Source: an uncultured Gammaproteobacteria bacterium
GTDB taxonomy: Bacteria; Pseudomonadota; Gammaproteobacteria; GCA-2729495
Direction: 5' to 3'
Length of the DNA: 64,000 nt
NCBI GenBank assembly: GCA_947258805.1
Contig: CAMYJV010000004.1
Location: 17,404 to 81,403 of the forward strand
A program made the translations under genes and the position numbers. Below, in pieces: positions 43,181-52,071 of this stretch; position 1 is the first letter of the stretch, and every line of letters starts with the position of its first letter. The notes below the pieces were generated by a model, which was not told the DNA's origin, made no database searches, and worked only from the letters and a program-made list of their open reading frames with translations.

Positions 43181-44986
43181 ATGGGCGGTACCGACGACAT
43201 CATCCGGCTCGATTACGACCGCAACCTGGCGGAGCTGTTGATCGGGCGGCTGGAGCGGACACCGCACGACGTGGCCTATAGCCAGTACGAGCGCGCGACC
43301 CGTGACTGGGTCCCACTGACCTGGCACCAGTTCGCGGACCGGGTCAGCTGCTGGCAACACGCGCTGAGCGCGGACGGACTGCAGGCGGGCGACCGCGTGG
43401 CCCTGATGCTGCAGAACTGCATCGACTGGGCGGCTTTCGACCTCGCGGCACAGGGCCTCGGCCTCGTCGTGGTGCCGTTGTACGTCAATGACCGGCCCGA
43501 CAACATGGGCCTGATCCTTGCGGACTGCGGCGCCCGCTTCCTGCTGGTTGGCAACGATGGACAGTGGCAGTCGCTGGCACCGGTGGAATCGGCACTGTCC
43601 CGGCTGCACCGGGTGGTCAGCCTGGAGCCGGCTGCGGCGTTGCCCGGCGGACTGCAGCCCATCGCGGCCGACAACTGGCTGCCAGACTCGGGAAGTGATG
43701 TGCGGGTGGAAGCGCCGGGCGGCAATGAGCTCGCATCCATCGTATACACGTCCGGCACCACGGGGCGACCCAAGGGCGTGATGCTGAGCCACCGCAATAT
43801 CCTGGCCAACGTGCTCGGGGTGCTGGAAAGGGTACAGGCCTACCCGCACGACGTGTTCCTGTCTTTCCTGCCGCTGTCGCACATGCTCGAGCGAACGGGC
43901 GGTATGTACTTGCCGATTGCATCCGGCGCCACCGTCGCGTACGCGCGCTCCGCGCAATTCCTGGCCAAGGACTTCGAACGGGTCAAACCGACCGTGATCA
44001 TCAGCGTGCCCAGAGTCTTCGAGCGCATCTACGCCAAGGTGCAGGAACAGGTCGCCAAGGAGTCGCTACTGAAACGAGCGATATTCTCCCTGGCAATAAA
44101 GACCGGCTGGGACCGCTTTCTGTACCAGCAGGGGCGCGGCCGGTGGAAACTCTCGCTGGCCTTCTGGAAACAACTGGACAAAGCGGTGGGCCCGAAGGTA
44201 CGCAAGGCCTTCGGCGGCAACCTGCGTTGTGCGGTGGCCGGCGGCGCGGCGATCGCGCCGGAGGTCACGAAGTTCTTCATCGGCGCGGGTATTCCAATTC
44301 TGCAGGGTTACGGCTCCACTGAAACCTCGCCGGTGGTGGCGGTCAATTCTTTCGAATCGAATATCCCGGAGAGCGTGGGCCAGCCGTTGTCGGACGTCGA
44401 AGTGAAGGTGGGCGACAAGGATGAGCTGCTGACACGCGGACCCAGCGTGATGATGGGCTACTGGAACAACCCGGAGGCGACTGCCCAGAGCATCGATAGC
44501 GAGGGCTGGTTCCACACCGGCGACTGTGCCCGCATCGACCACGGCCACGTTTTCATCACCGGGCGCATCAAGGAAATCATCGTGCTGGCCAACGGCGAGA
44601 AGGTGCCGCCCGGCGATATGGAAATGGCCATCTGCATGGACGAGCTGTTCGACCAGGCGCTGGTAATCGGCGAGGGCCGGGCCAACCTCTGCGCCCTGGT
44701 CGTGCTGAGGCCGGAAGAATACGAGAAGCTGGCCCGGGTTGAACGGCTGGCGGAGCTCAGCAGTGAAAAGGACGGCGCGCGCCTGAAAAAGATCCTCCTC
44801 GGGCGCGTTGCGGCCAGGCTGAAGAATTTCCCCGGCTACGCGAGGATCGCGCGGCTGGCCGTGATTGAGGAGCCCTGGAGCATCGAATCCGGCCTGTTGA
44901 CGCCGACGCTGAAACCCAGGCGGGAAAAGATTCTCGAGGCTTGCAGCGTTCAGGTCAGCGAGCTCTACGGAGAGAGCCGAGCCTGA
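43181..44986 (+). CDS. Long-chain fatty acid-CoA ligase (AMP-dependent)
   Basis: A 601-residue adenylate-forming enzyme with motifs in order: SIVYTSGTTGRPKGVMLSH (phosphate loop), GYGSTETSPVVAVN, GWFHTGDCARIDHGHVFITGR, and IKEIIVLANGEKVPPGDME with the hinge. The insert in the N-terminal domain and LAKDFERVKPTVIISVPRVFERIYAKV (with a Lys/Arg-rich helix after it) match the FadD15/FAA-like long-chain branch. It activates fatty acids with ATP and CoA at the membrane face. It starts about 120 bases after the DUF4340 gene; whether it is co-transcribed is not clear. Confidence 0.93.
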   Translation: MGGTDDIIRLDYDRNLAELLIGRLERTPHDVAYSQYERATRDWVPLTWHQFADRVSCWQHALSADGLQAGDRVALMLQNCIDWAAFDLAAQGLGLVVVPLYVNDRPDNMGLILADCGARFLLVGNDGQWQSLAPVESALSRLHRVVSLEPAAALPGGLQPIAADNWLPDSGSDVRVEAPGGNELASIVYTSGTTGRPKGVMLSHRNILANVLGVLERVQAYPHDVFLSFLPLSHMLERTGGMYLPIASGATVAYARSAQFLAKDFERVKPTVIISVPRVFERIYAKVQEQVAKESLLKRAIFSLAIKTGWDRFLYQQGRGRWKLSLAFWKQLDKAVGPKVRKAFGGNLRCAVAGGAAIAPEVTKFFIGAGIPILQGYGSTETSPVVAVNSFESNIPESVGQPLSDVEVKVGDKDELLTRGPSVMMGYWNNPEATAQSIDSEGWFHTGDCARIDHGHVFITGRIKEIIVLANGEKVPPGDMEMAICMDELFDQALVIGEGRANLCALVVLRPEEYEKLARVERLAELSSEKDGARLKKILLGRVAARLKNFPGYARIARLAVIEEPWSIESGLLTPTLKPRREKILEACSVQVSELYGESRA

Positions 44987-45082
44987 ACCAGCAGGGCCCC
45001 GTGCTCCCGTGGGCCCCCGGCACACCCCAGATCCGCCAGCAGCAGACCGGCGAACTCAAGGCCGCCCCTCAAGGAGAATGAC

Positions 45083-45574
45083 ATGAGTGCAATCGACGAC
45101 TTCCTGACCAACAACCAGAACTACGCCGAAACCTTCGACAAGGGCTCGCTGCCCATGCCGCCGGCGAAACAGATCGCGGCGGTGGTTTGCATGGACGCGC
45201 GGCTCGAAACCGGTGCGCTGCTTGGCCTTCAGGAAGGCGACGCCCACGTGATCCGCAATGCCGGAGGCGTCGTCACCGACGACGTGATCCGCTCCCTGAC
45301 GATTTCCCAACGCCTGCTGGGCACCCGCGAGATCATGCTGATCCACCACACGGACTGCGGCATGCTGACCTTCACGGACGACGAGCTCAAGCAGCAGATT
45401 GCCGACGAAACCGGCATCAAACCTGCCTTTGCGATGGAGGCCTTTAGCGACCTGGATACGGACGTGCGCCAATCAGTCGCCCGCATCAAGGCAAGCCCAT
45501 ATATCCCGCACAAAGACCAGGTTCGCGGCTTCGTGTACGAAGTGGAGTCCGGACGGCTGCGCGAAGTCAGCTAA
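45083..45574 (+). CDS. Beta-class carbonic anhydrase
   Basis: A 163-residue beta-carbonic anhydrase of the short Rv1284-like type. Zinc ligands are visible as Cys in VVCMDARL (with the Asp-Arg dyad) and His plus Cys in IHHTDCGML; the block HVIRNAGGVVTDDVIRSL is diagnostic. It interconverts CO2 and bicarbonate in the cytoplasm. AAGGAGAA precedes the ATG. It stands between the acyl-CoA ligase and DUF72 genes. Confidence 0.95.
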   Translation: MSAIDDFLTNNQNYAETFDKGSLPMPPAKQIAAVVCMDARLETGALLGLQEGDAHVIRNAGGVVTDDVIRSLTISQRLLGTREIMLIHHTDCGMLTFTDDELKQQIADETGIKPAFAMEAFSDLDTDVRQSVARIKASPYIPHKDQVRGFVYEVESGRLREVS

Positions 45575-45689
45575 GCGCAACTTTCACTGCATTCGGCCGG
45601 CGCGCGATCGGCCCGTGCCGCACACCCTCGCCGCGGGGGTGTATGCTGGCGGTCAGATCTCGCAGCTCAGTTATCCTGATCCACCGGAA

Positions 45690-46538
45690 ATGGCGATTTC
45701 TGACCACTACCAGCTCGGCCTGCCCGCCTGGGGTTTCCCCGGCTGGCGAGACCGATATTTTACCGCGAAGCCGTCGCAACTGGCCGGCTATGCGCACGTG
45801 TTCAACACGGTGGAGGGCAACACCAGCTTCTACCGTGTGCCTGACCGGGGCCAGGTGTCGCGATGGCACGCCGATGTTGCCGGCACGGATTTTCAGTTCT
45901 GCTTCAAACTGCCGCGCGAAGTCACTCACGATCGCCGACCCGATGCCGATGTCCTCGGCGCCTTTCTGCGTGCGGTCGAGCCCCTGGGCGATAACCTCGG
46001 ACCCCTGCTGGTGCAGTTTCCGGCCACCGTGGGACCCGCCCAATTGCCCCAGGTTCGCGAACTGTTATCCCACCTGCCGGCCGCGTTTCGATTCGCCCTG
46101 GAAGTCCGCCACCCGGCCTTTTTCGAGCAACCGGAGCTGCTGGAGGACCTGCTGGACGAGCACAATGCCGGCCGTGTGGTGATGGACACGCGGCCGCTCT
46201 ACCTGGGCGACCGCAGCCACCCGGAAGTGCTGGCAGCCCTGCACACGAAGCCGGATCTGCCCGTGCTGACCGAGGTGTACAACGGCTTGGCCTTCGTCCG
46301 GCTGATCCTGCACCCGGATGTCTCCGCCAATGACGAATACCTGGATGAATGGGCAACCCGAAGCGCTGCCTGGCTCGATGCCGGCCACGACGTCTTCATG
46401 ATGATTCATTGCCCGAACAACCTGCACTGCCCTGAACTCGCCGAGGAGTTTCACCGCACTTTGCAGGCGCAACCGGGCATGGCAGAACTCCCTCCACTCT
46501 CGCCGTGGCCCGTGCCGCAGCAGGCCCAGCTGCTGTGA
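45690..46538 (+). CDS. DUF72-family protein (YecE-like)
   Basis: A 282-residue TIM-barrel protein of the DUF72/YecE family: LGLPAWGFPGWRDRYFT (family GxxGWxxxF), FNTVEGNTSFYRVPDRGQVSRWHAD, FQFCFKLPREVTHD, LGPLLVQFPATVG, RFALEVRHPAFF, and a C-terminal FMMIHCPNNLHCPELAEEFH. The function of the family is unknown. The start at 45690 gives the usual short N-terminus; the frame is open upstream over the carbonic anhydrase gene, where it is not conserved. Confidence 0.9.
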   Translation: MAISDHYQLGLPAWGFPGWRDRYFTAKPSQLAGYAHVFNTVEGNTSFYRVPDRGQVSRWHADVAGTDFQFCFKLPREVTHDRRPDADVLGAFLRAVEPLGDNLGPLLVQFPATVGPAQLPQVRELLSHLPAAFRFALEVRHPAFFEQPELLEDLLDEHNAGRVVMDTRPLYLGDRSHPEVLAALHTKPDLPVLTEVYNGLAFVRLILHPDVSANDEYLDEWATRSAAWLDAGHDVFMMIHCPNNLHCPELAEEFHRTLQAQPGMAELPPLSPWPVPQQAQLL

Positions 46539-46576
46539 GCTGAGTGGTCCCCGCGGACTGAGCGCCGGGCCTGAAT

Positions 46577-47215
46577 TCATCCGCTGTCGCCAAGTTTGCG
46601 AGGCGTCGGCCCGACGCTTTGACCGGTCAATTCCTGAATCTGGCGATCGTGCACGCGCCCGAGTAGCGCCAGGGCCGCAGCGGCGCCAACCAGGGCGTAA
46701 GCCATGTCGGACTGCGTGTCCCAGACATAACCCTGGGTTCCCAGGAAAGCCTCGGCTGCGGTATCAGATACGACGGCTACCGCCCACTCGATGAGTTCGT
46801 ATAAAGCGCTGAAGGCAAGACAAAAGCAGACGACAAAAAAGTCACGCCAGGGCACCGACGCCACCACTGCTTTCCTGATCAGTATTTCCCGCGCGACGAG
46901 GGCCGGAACGAAACCCTGCAGGAAATGGCCGAGCTTGTCGAAGTTGTTTCTCTCGAAACCCAGCGTTGGATTGGAGGGTTCAAACCAAGGCACTTCCGCA
47001 TAGGTATAGTGCCCGCCCACCATCAAGACGATGCAGTGGACAAGAATCAGCGCATAAATTATTGGCGTCAGCGGAAACCTGCGGTAAGTCACCGCCAGGA
47101 CGATAAAGGCAATGACTGCGGGCGAAACCTCCAGGGCCCACGTCAGGTAATCCTTCGGATTTACGCCGGACCACACCAGGGTAATAAGAAAAAGCGTGAT
47201 CCAGGCGACCTTCAA
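46577..47215 (-). CDS. DUF2238 (YjdF-like) inner-membrane protein
   Basis: A 212-residue protein with about six hydrophobic helices. Blocks that fit DUF2238 are YALILVHCIVLMVGGHYTYAEVP, the motif RNNFDKLGHFLQGFVPALVAREIL, and FSALYELIEWAVAVVSDTAAEAFLGTQGYVWDTQSDM. The conserved charged residues within helices (YDxLGHF-like, YELIEW, WDTQxDM) suggest a hydrolase or transporter, but no function is known. It is convergent with the DUF72 gene. Confidence 0.88.
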   Translation of the reverse strand: MKVAWITLFLITLVWSGVNPKDYLTWALEVSPAVIAFIVLAVTYRRFPLTPIIYALILVHCIVLMVGGHYTYAEVPWFEPSNPTLGFERNNFDKLGHFLQGFVPALVAREILIRKAVVASVPWRDFFVVCFCLAFSALYELIEWAVAVVSDTAAEAFLGTQGYVWDTQSDMAYALVGAAAALALLGRVHDRQIQELTGQSVGPTPRKLGDSG

Positions 47216-47362
47216 TTCCCAGACCTGACCGAAACAATACCACCCATCCCGTTGTGGGCGGATCCATTTGTCACAGGCATTCTGCGTCGACCCGGCACAT
47301 CCATGACCGTGTGCCCTGGATCTCCAGCGTTTAATCGGCCGGCCTGTTTGATCCCACGTACC

Positions 47363-47479
47363 TCACTGATGCTGAGACTTTCTGGCTTCCTTCTTGGACT
47401 TCTTCGCCGCCTTCCGTTCTTTTGGAGTCATCGCGGGCGGCTTCTTGCCTTCCCTGCTTGTCCTGTGTTCTTTGGACAT
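47363..47479 (-). CDS. Very small basic protein (38 residues)
   Basis: The product is MSKEHRTSREGKKPPAMTPK followed by ERKAAKKSKKEARKSQHQ. It is extremely basic and should be unstructured or helical along the Lys/Ala part. AGGAGCGAAGGAC directly precedes the ATG, a strong ribosome site for so short a frame, and I recall small proteins of this style (MSKEx.., MTPKEKxAAKKxKK) as conserved hypothetical proteins in Proteobacteria. It may bind nucleic acid or ribosomes; this is a guess from charge. It is followed on the minus strand by the DUF2238 gene about 150 bases on. Confidence 0.65.
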   Translation of the reverse strand: MSKEHRTSREGKKPPAMTPKERKAAKKSKKEARKSQHQ

Positions 47480-47709
47480 GTCCTTCGCTCCTGATAGCTA
47501 ATCATTCATACCCATTATGCAGCGGATTCCTAAGCAACCGCATTGTTTCTTCTGCGCACCTTCAATCCGGGGCTGATCCTGATTGAGCCAAAATACCTGT
47601 CATAGGCGGGTGGACCCGCATGTCTCCGGTCCGTGCCGGATATCTCCGGCTGGATTACACTGGGCACCGTTCAGCTTACCCATCGCTCCGAAATACCTTC
47701 ATCGCGCGA

Positions 47710-48072
47710 ATGACCCAGCCATCACACCAACTGGCCAGATTCACCTGTCCCGGCTGCAAGGCGCTGGCGGACCAGGCCTGGTTCAACTGTTATGCGGACC
47801 AAATCAGCAACGCGGTGGGCGTACCGCTGCGTATCCAGGGCGAGGACCTTGAGCGCCTCAGTCAGAACCCGCAGTTCCCACCCGCAGTGCGAGAGCAAAA
47901 GGTGGCGTACTGGAACAGAGTGAACAACGGCGAAGTCTTCCTCGATCGCTGGGCGCCTATCCAGTCGGACCTGTTTGTTGCGGGCATGGAGCTCAGCGTC
48001 TGCCACGCCTGCATGCAAGTGGCGATATGGCTGGGGGGCGAAATGATCTATCCCGCTGCGGAAACGGCATAG
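47710..48072 (+). CDS. Short zinc-ribbon protein resembling the N-terminus of DUF4145 proteins
   Basis: A 120-residue protein with CPGC near the N-terminus (RFTCPGCKALADQAWFNC) and CHAC near the C-terminus (LSVCHACMQVAIWLGGEMIYP). The two knuckles would bind one zinc ion. This pair, with the Trp between and MIYP at the end, is how many DUF4145 proteins begin; here the helical DUF4145 body that should follow is absent, as a stop comes nine codons after MIYP. It may be a stand-alone ribbon or a truncated gene. A minus-strand frame overlaps this region but looks non-coding. Start at the ATG at 47710; an ATG at 47620 is possible. Confidence 0.55.
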   Translation: MTQPSHQLARFTCPGCKALADQAWFNCYADQISNAVGVPLRIQGEDLERLSQNPQFPPAVREQKVAYWNRVNNGEVFLDRWAPIQSDLFVAGMELSVCHACMQVAIWLGGEMIYPAAETA

Positions 48073-48229
48073 CCATGCGAGGGGCCGCATTTCGTGGACC
48101 CCGGTGTACAGCTCGGTCGGGTAACTGGGCCGGCACGCGGCGCAGGCGGCGGCCAATGACGAAAAGTGGTCGCTGAAGCCCTGATCTGTCACGGATCCCG
48201 AATACCGCCGCGGCGTCTCGATGCAATTA

Positions 48230-49060
48230 TCAGAATACCGTGTTTCTCGGCGGTGAGTGTGCGGCCTGCAGGTACCGGTCGTTCGCCGGATCTGCAGAAA
48301 TATAGCCACCGCCGCGCGCCAGGCCCAGGATGAACGGGTGATGGCGGGCCGGTGGCGTCGCATCTGTCGACCACCACGGCGGCAGCCGCATGAAGATGGC
48401 CGCCGCCAGCAGTGCAATCGTCTGCAGGCCGATCAGGATCCACACGTTGCCGAAGATTGTCAGGTACAGCGTGCACAGCGAGGTCTGCGGGACGTGCAGC
48501 AGCAAAGTCTTCAGCACGATGGAAAAGGGCGTGTCGTGTTCCGGCGCAACATACAGGTCCCAGTAGAAGTCATGGAACCACCAGTGCCAGCTGCCGGCGA
48601 TGAACCAGGTGGCGATCCAGACCTGCCAGTCCGGCCACTCCGGGCCGATGGTTTGGCAGACATGCCAGACCGTCAGGATGACCTGGGCGGCACTCGCACC
48701 CCAGACCAGGCCGAAGGGAAGCTGCGTCGCCAGGTGCAGGCGCCGCTCGAAGCGCAGCGTATAGCGTCCCCAGACTCCCCAGTACGCGATGAAGATCAGC
48801 AGAGTGATACCAACGGTCGCCGCGATCCACGCCGGGTCGCCCAACTGTGCCGGCGTGGCGAACGGGCTTTGCAGGATCATGGCCTGCGTACCCGTGACCC
48901 AGCACAGCAGGAAACAGCAGCAGAAATAGATACCTGCGCGAATCCATGACGCCGCGGGTACGTAAACCTCAGAGTCCTGGCCGCGAAAGCGTACCCAGTA
49001 CAAAATGACCAGGGTGGCCAGCAGCACGGCCACACCCGCGTTGAACAGATTCAACAACAT
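48230..49060 (-). CDS. Multi-pass membrane protein of unknown function
   Basis: A 276-residue protein with about seven hydrophobic helices (for instance AGVAVLLATLVILYWVRF, IYFCCCFLLCWVTG, AATVGITLLIFIAYWGVW, IFGNVWILIGLQTIALLAAAIF). A conserved-looking central stretch is rich in aromatic and His residues (GSWHWWFHDFYWDLYVAPEHD), as in membrane redox or desaturase-like proteins, but no His-box pattern of desaturases is complete. A CCC run sits in helix 2. I do not recognise the family. It has its own position between two minus-strand or plus-strand singletons and no clear operon. Confidence 0.7.
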   Translation of the reverse strand: MLLNLFNAGVAVLLATLVILYWVRFRGQDSEVYVPAASWIRAGIYFCCCFLLCWVTGTQAMILQSPFATPAQLGDPAWIAATVGITLLIFIAYWGVWGRYTLRFERRLHLATQLPFGLVWGASAAQVILTVWHVCQTIGPEWPDWQVWIATWFIAGSWHWWFHDFYWDLYVAPEHDTPFSIVLKTLLLHVPQTSLCTLYLTIFGNVWILIGLQTIALLAAAIFMRLPPWWSTDATPPARHHPFILGLARGGGYISADPANDRYLQAAHSPPRNTVF

Positions 49061-49101
49061 GGTGCCGGATGGCGCAGGCGCAAATCGCCCTCAACGCCGG
49101 T

Positions 49102-49674
49102 TCACCACAGGGTGACCTTCCAGCCACCGGGCGCGTTTACGCCAACTCGGCGCCGCTCGCGCATCTGTCGATGCAGCAGCGCCCGCCGGTCCGCCAGCCA
49201 GTCTTCCTTGGTAACCTTCTCGGAGCTGCCGTGTTCCGCCCGGCGCTCTTGCTCTGCGGTGCGGAAACCGCAGAACTTGTGGTAGGCCGTCAACTCGGGC
49301 TCGAAGTCCTGCAGCGTCAACTCCACCATCACGGCGTCATCCAGAAAGCCCAGCACGGGTACCCGATCAGGAATGATGTCTGCCGCTTCGGCAAAATAGA
49401 ACAGCGCGCCCTGCACGCGCAGCAGATCTTCACCTTCCAGTTCCCACTCCCCGTCCTCGATCATATCGGCGAGCTGTTCGAGGCGCTCGATGCGCTCGAG
49501 GATAAAGACGGGACATTCGCCGGAACTGCGCGCGCCTGCGAGCTTCACCCGCACGAGTTCGGCGAGCGTCCTGGGGTCCGAATCGGGCGGCATCTTGGAC
49601 TTCACCTGCTGAGCCATCGCGGCGAATCGCTCCAGATCCGTGTCTGGTACCTCGAAGGCAATCTCCATCGGCAT
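49102..49674 (-). CDS. DUF1232 (YkvA-like) protein
   Basis: A 190-residue protein with an N-terminal helical part and a DUF1232 core (about 85-135): QGALFYFAEAADIIPDRVPVLGFLDDAVMVELTL, with the IPD and DDA hallmarks. The C-terminus is basic (RALLHRQMRERRRVGV). DUF1232 proteins are small membrane-associated proteins of unknown function; here the hydrophobic helices are weak. AGGAGAATAAGC leads into the ATG at 49674. Confidence 0.82.
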   Translation of the reverse strand: MPMEIAFEVPDTDLERFAAMAQQVKSKMPPDSDPRTLAELVRVKLAGARSSGECPVFILERIERLEQLADMIEDGEWELEGEDLLRVQGALFYFAEAADIIPDRVPVLGFLDDAVMVELTLQDFEPELTAYHKFCGFRTAEQERRAEHGSSEKVTKEDWLADRRALLHRQMRERRRVGVNAPGGWKVTLW

Positions 49675-49861
49675 GCTTATTCTCCTGTGGTGATACCGCT
49701 GTTACGGCCGGGCGCCGCGACTCGGGCCAGCGACACAGCTACGTTTTTAGGCATCCTGCTACGCAGCAGATATACGGGCATCTACCTACCCAACCAAGGC
49801 CGGGCTGGCCGGAGGTTGCAGAGGGCGGGCATATGCTTCCGGACCGCATGATAATCAACCG

Positions 49862-51169
49862 GTGGCCAGCATACGATCAGGCGGCAATTCACAGGTACTG
49901 GGGTACTTCTCAGCAACCTCCATCGTGGTGGCCAATATGGTGGGCACCGGGGTGTTTACGACGCTGGGCCTGCAGGCCGAACTGGTGCCGGACCCCGCCT
50001 GGCTCCTCGGCATGTGGCTGGCAGGCGGCATGATCGCCTTCTGCGGCGCCCTTTGCTATGCGGAACTGGGTGCCGCCCTGCCGCGCTCCGGCGGCGAGTA
50101 CCATTTTCTTGGCCGCATTTATCACCCGGCGCTCGGCCCGGCCGCCGGGCTGGTTTCGGTGACGGTGGGTTTCGCCGCGCCGATGGCCCTGGCCGCGATG
50201 GCCCTGGGCCGCTATGCGGCCACCATTTTCCCCGTCAGCCCGGCCTGGACCGGGGCAGTTGCGCTGTTAGTCATCACGCTGTTTCACCTGGTCGACGTGC
50301 GTATCGGTCAGCGTTTCCAGGTAATCAGCACGGCGCTGAAACTAGCGCTGATTGCCGTGTTCATCGTGGCCGGCCTGTCGGCACCGCCGCTTCCCGCCGA
50401 CGCAACCAGCGCCGCAGCATCTGCGCCCTCCGGCCCTGCGCTGTCGCTGGCACTGGTCTTTGTGTTCTACGCGTACTCCGGCTGGAATGCCGCGGCCTAC
50501 GTGGCCAGTGAAATACACCGGCCGCAGCGCGTGCTGCCACTGGCGCTGCTGCACGGCACGGCCATCGTCACCGTGGCCTACCTGCTGCTGAACTACGTGT
50601 TTTTGCGCACCGTGCCGCTGCAAGCTCTCGCGGGTACGGTGGAGATCGGTGCGTTATCCGCCGCGCGCATCTTCGGTGCCACCGGCGGCGCCGTGATGAG
50701 CGGCATGCTGTGCCTGCTGCTGGTTTCCACGATCAGCGCCATGGTGCTGGCCGGTCCGCGCGTGCTGCAGACGGCCGGCGAGGACATCCCGTTGCTGCGG
50801 CCGCTGGCGCGGCCGACCTCGCGCGGCGCGCCGGCCCGCGCGATCTTGCTGCAAGTCGCGATCGCGCTGATTTTCCTGGCCACCGGGTCGTTCGAAGCGG
50901 TGCTGACCTTCGCCGGTTTCACGCTCACGCTGTTTGCCGGGCTCACCGCCGCTGGTGTCATTGTCCTGCGGGTCACCGAGCCCGGCTTGTCGCGCCCGTG
51001 GCGCACCTGGGCCTACCCGTTGCCGCCGCTTCTATTTTCTGGAGTTAGTGGCGCAGTGCTGGTCCTGGCGCTGCGGGAAAGACCGCAGGCCGCTTTTGCG
51101 GCCATCGCGCTGACAGGGCTGGCGGTCGCAGCCTCAGCCTGGCAGCTCAGACGGCGGAAAGCGGGCTGA
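49862..51169 (+). CDS. APC-family amino acid permease
   Basis: A 435-residue transporter with about 12 helices. The unwound helix 1 motif VVANMVGTGVFTTLG and helix 6 region (FVFYAYSGWNAAAYVASEIHRPQRVLP) match the amino acid-polyamine-organocation superfamily, as does CYAELGAALPRSGGEYHFLGRIYHP. It should import or exchange amino acids; the substrate is unknown. The start is a GTG at 49862. It converges with the PCMT gene, stops three bases apart. Confidence 0.9.
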   Translation: MASIRSGGNSQVLGYFSATSIVVANMVGTGVFTTLGLQAELVPDPAWLLGMWLAGGMIAFCGALCYAELGAALPRSGGEYHFLGRIYHPALGPAAGLVSVTVGFAAPMALAAMALGRYAATIFPVSPAWTGAVALLVITLFHLVDVRIGQRFQVISTALKLALIAVFIVAGLSAPPLPADATSAAASAPSGPALSLALVFVFYAYSGWNAAAYVASEIHRPQRVLPLALLHGTAIVTVAYLLLNYVFLRTVPLQALAGTVEIGALSAARIFGATGGAVMSGMLCLLLVSTISAMVLAGPRVLQTAGEDIPLLRPLARPTSRGAPARAILLQVAIALIFLATGSFEAVLTFAGFTLTLFAGLTAAGVIVLRVTEPGLSRPWRTWAYPLPPLLFSGVSGAVLVLALRERPQAAFAAIALTGLAVAASAWQLRRRKAG

Positions 51170-51172
51170 CCG

Positions 51173-51925
51173 TCAGTGTCGGTCGCGGGTGAACGGCACG
51201 AACCGAACCGGAAAAATGGACCGCTCGGCCAGGGAACCATCGGAGTTCTTCAGGATGACCACCAGCTCTTCGTAGCCCGATTCCCGGCGCAGCGGAATCA
51301 CCATCCGCCCACCCGGGTGAAGCTGCTCCACCAGCGGCGGCGGCGGCGCATCGACAGCCGCCGTCACAATTATCCCGTCAAAGGGCCCGTGCTCCGGCCA
51401 GCCGGCGAAGCCGTCGCCGATGCGCACGTGCACGTTGTCATAGCCCTGGTCTGCCAGGGTCTCGCGCGCCTGCCGGCCCAGTTCATCGACGATCTCGATG
51501 CTGTACACATCGGTACAGAACTCAGCCAGCACGGCTGCCTGATAACCAGATCCGGTGCCGACCTCAAGCACTTTGCAGTCTTTAGGCAACTCCAGCAGAT
51601 CCGTCATCATCGCCACCAGGGACGGCTGCGAAATGGTCTGGCCCTGGCCGATGGGCAGCGGTCGATTTTCGTAGGCTGCAAAGCGCAGGTCTTCCGGTAC
51701 GAACTCTTGCCGCGGCACAGCAGCCATGGCCGCCATCACCCGCGGGTCCAACTCGCTCTTGCGCAGGTATACACGGGCTTCCAGAACCCGGTTCTCGATG
51801 ACCCGGACCAGTTCTTCGCGTGCTTCCCGGTACTGGACTTCTTCGGCGGCAGCCGCCTGAAGTACGCCGATCGGGGCCGCCGATCCACCAAATGTAGCGG
51901 CCATAACAATTAACCCCCTAAACAT
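51173..51925 (-). CDS. Exported protein-L-isoaspartate O-methyltransferase (PCMT)
   Basis: A class I SAM methyltransferase of the PCMT family: PRQEFVPEDLRFAAYENRPLPIGQGQTISQP, the SAM site VLEVGTGSGYQAAVLAEF, YSIEIVDELGRQARETL, and GWPEHGPFDGIIVTAAVDAPP. It repairs isoaspartyl residues in aged proteins. Unusually it carries a signal-peptide-like N-terminus (GLIVMAATFGGSAAPIGVLQAAAAE), so it should act outside the cytoplasm, where SAM supply is unclear. The ATG at 51925 (250 residues) has a weak ribosome site; another ATG at 52000 is in frame. Confidence 0.88.
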   Translation of the reverse strand: MFRGLIVMAATFGGSAAPIGVLQAAAAEEVQYREAREELVRVIENRVLEARVYLRKSELDPRVMAAMAAVPRQEFVPEDLRFAAYENRPLPIGQGQTISQPSLVAMMTDLLELPKDCKVLEVGTGSGYQAAVLAEFCTDVYSIEIVDELGRQARETLADQGYDNVHVRIGDGFAGWPEHGPFDGIIVTAAVDAPPPPLVEQLHPGGRMVIPLRRESGYEELVVILKNSDGSLAERSIFPVRFVPFTRDRH

Positions 51926-52071
51926 ATTGCACCGGGGCAACCCGACCCCGTGTTGAATTTCATGAAATAAAGTATCGCTAACATGGTTCCGCAGGGGCAT
52001 TCGTAAAAGTACGCAAACAAATCACCACCCGTCAGCGGATGCGCGTATCCCGCTTCGAGTCCCCGCAGCAC

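Noticed and set aside
47722..48417. Minus-strand frame of 231 codons over the zinc-ribbon gene and the end of the membrane protein gene
   Set aside because: It overlaps two better frames and lacks any recognisable block; the plus-strand frame has paired CxxC motifs.
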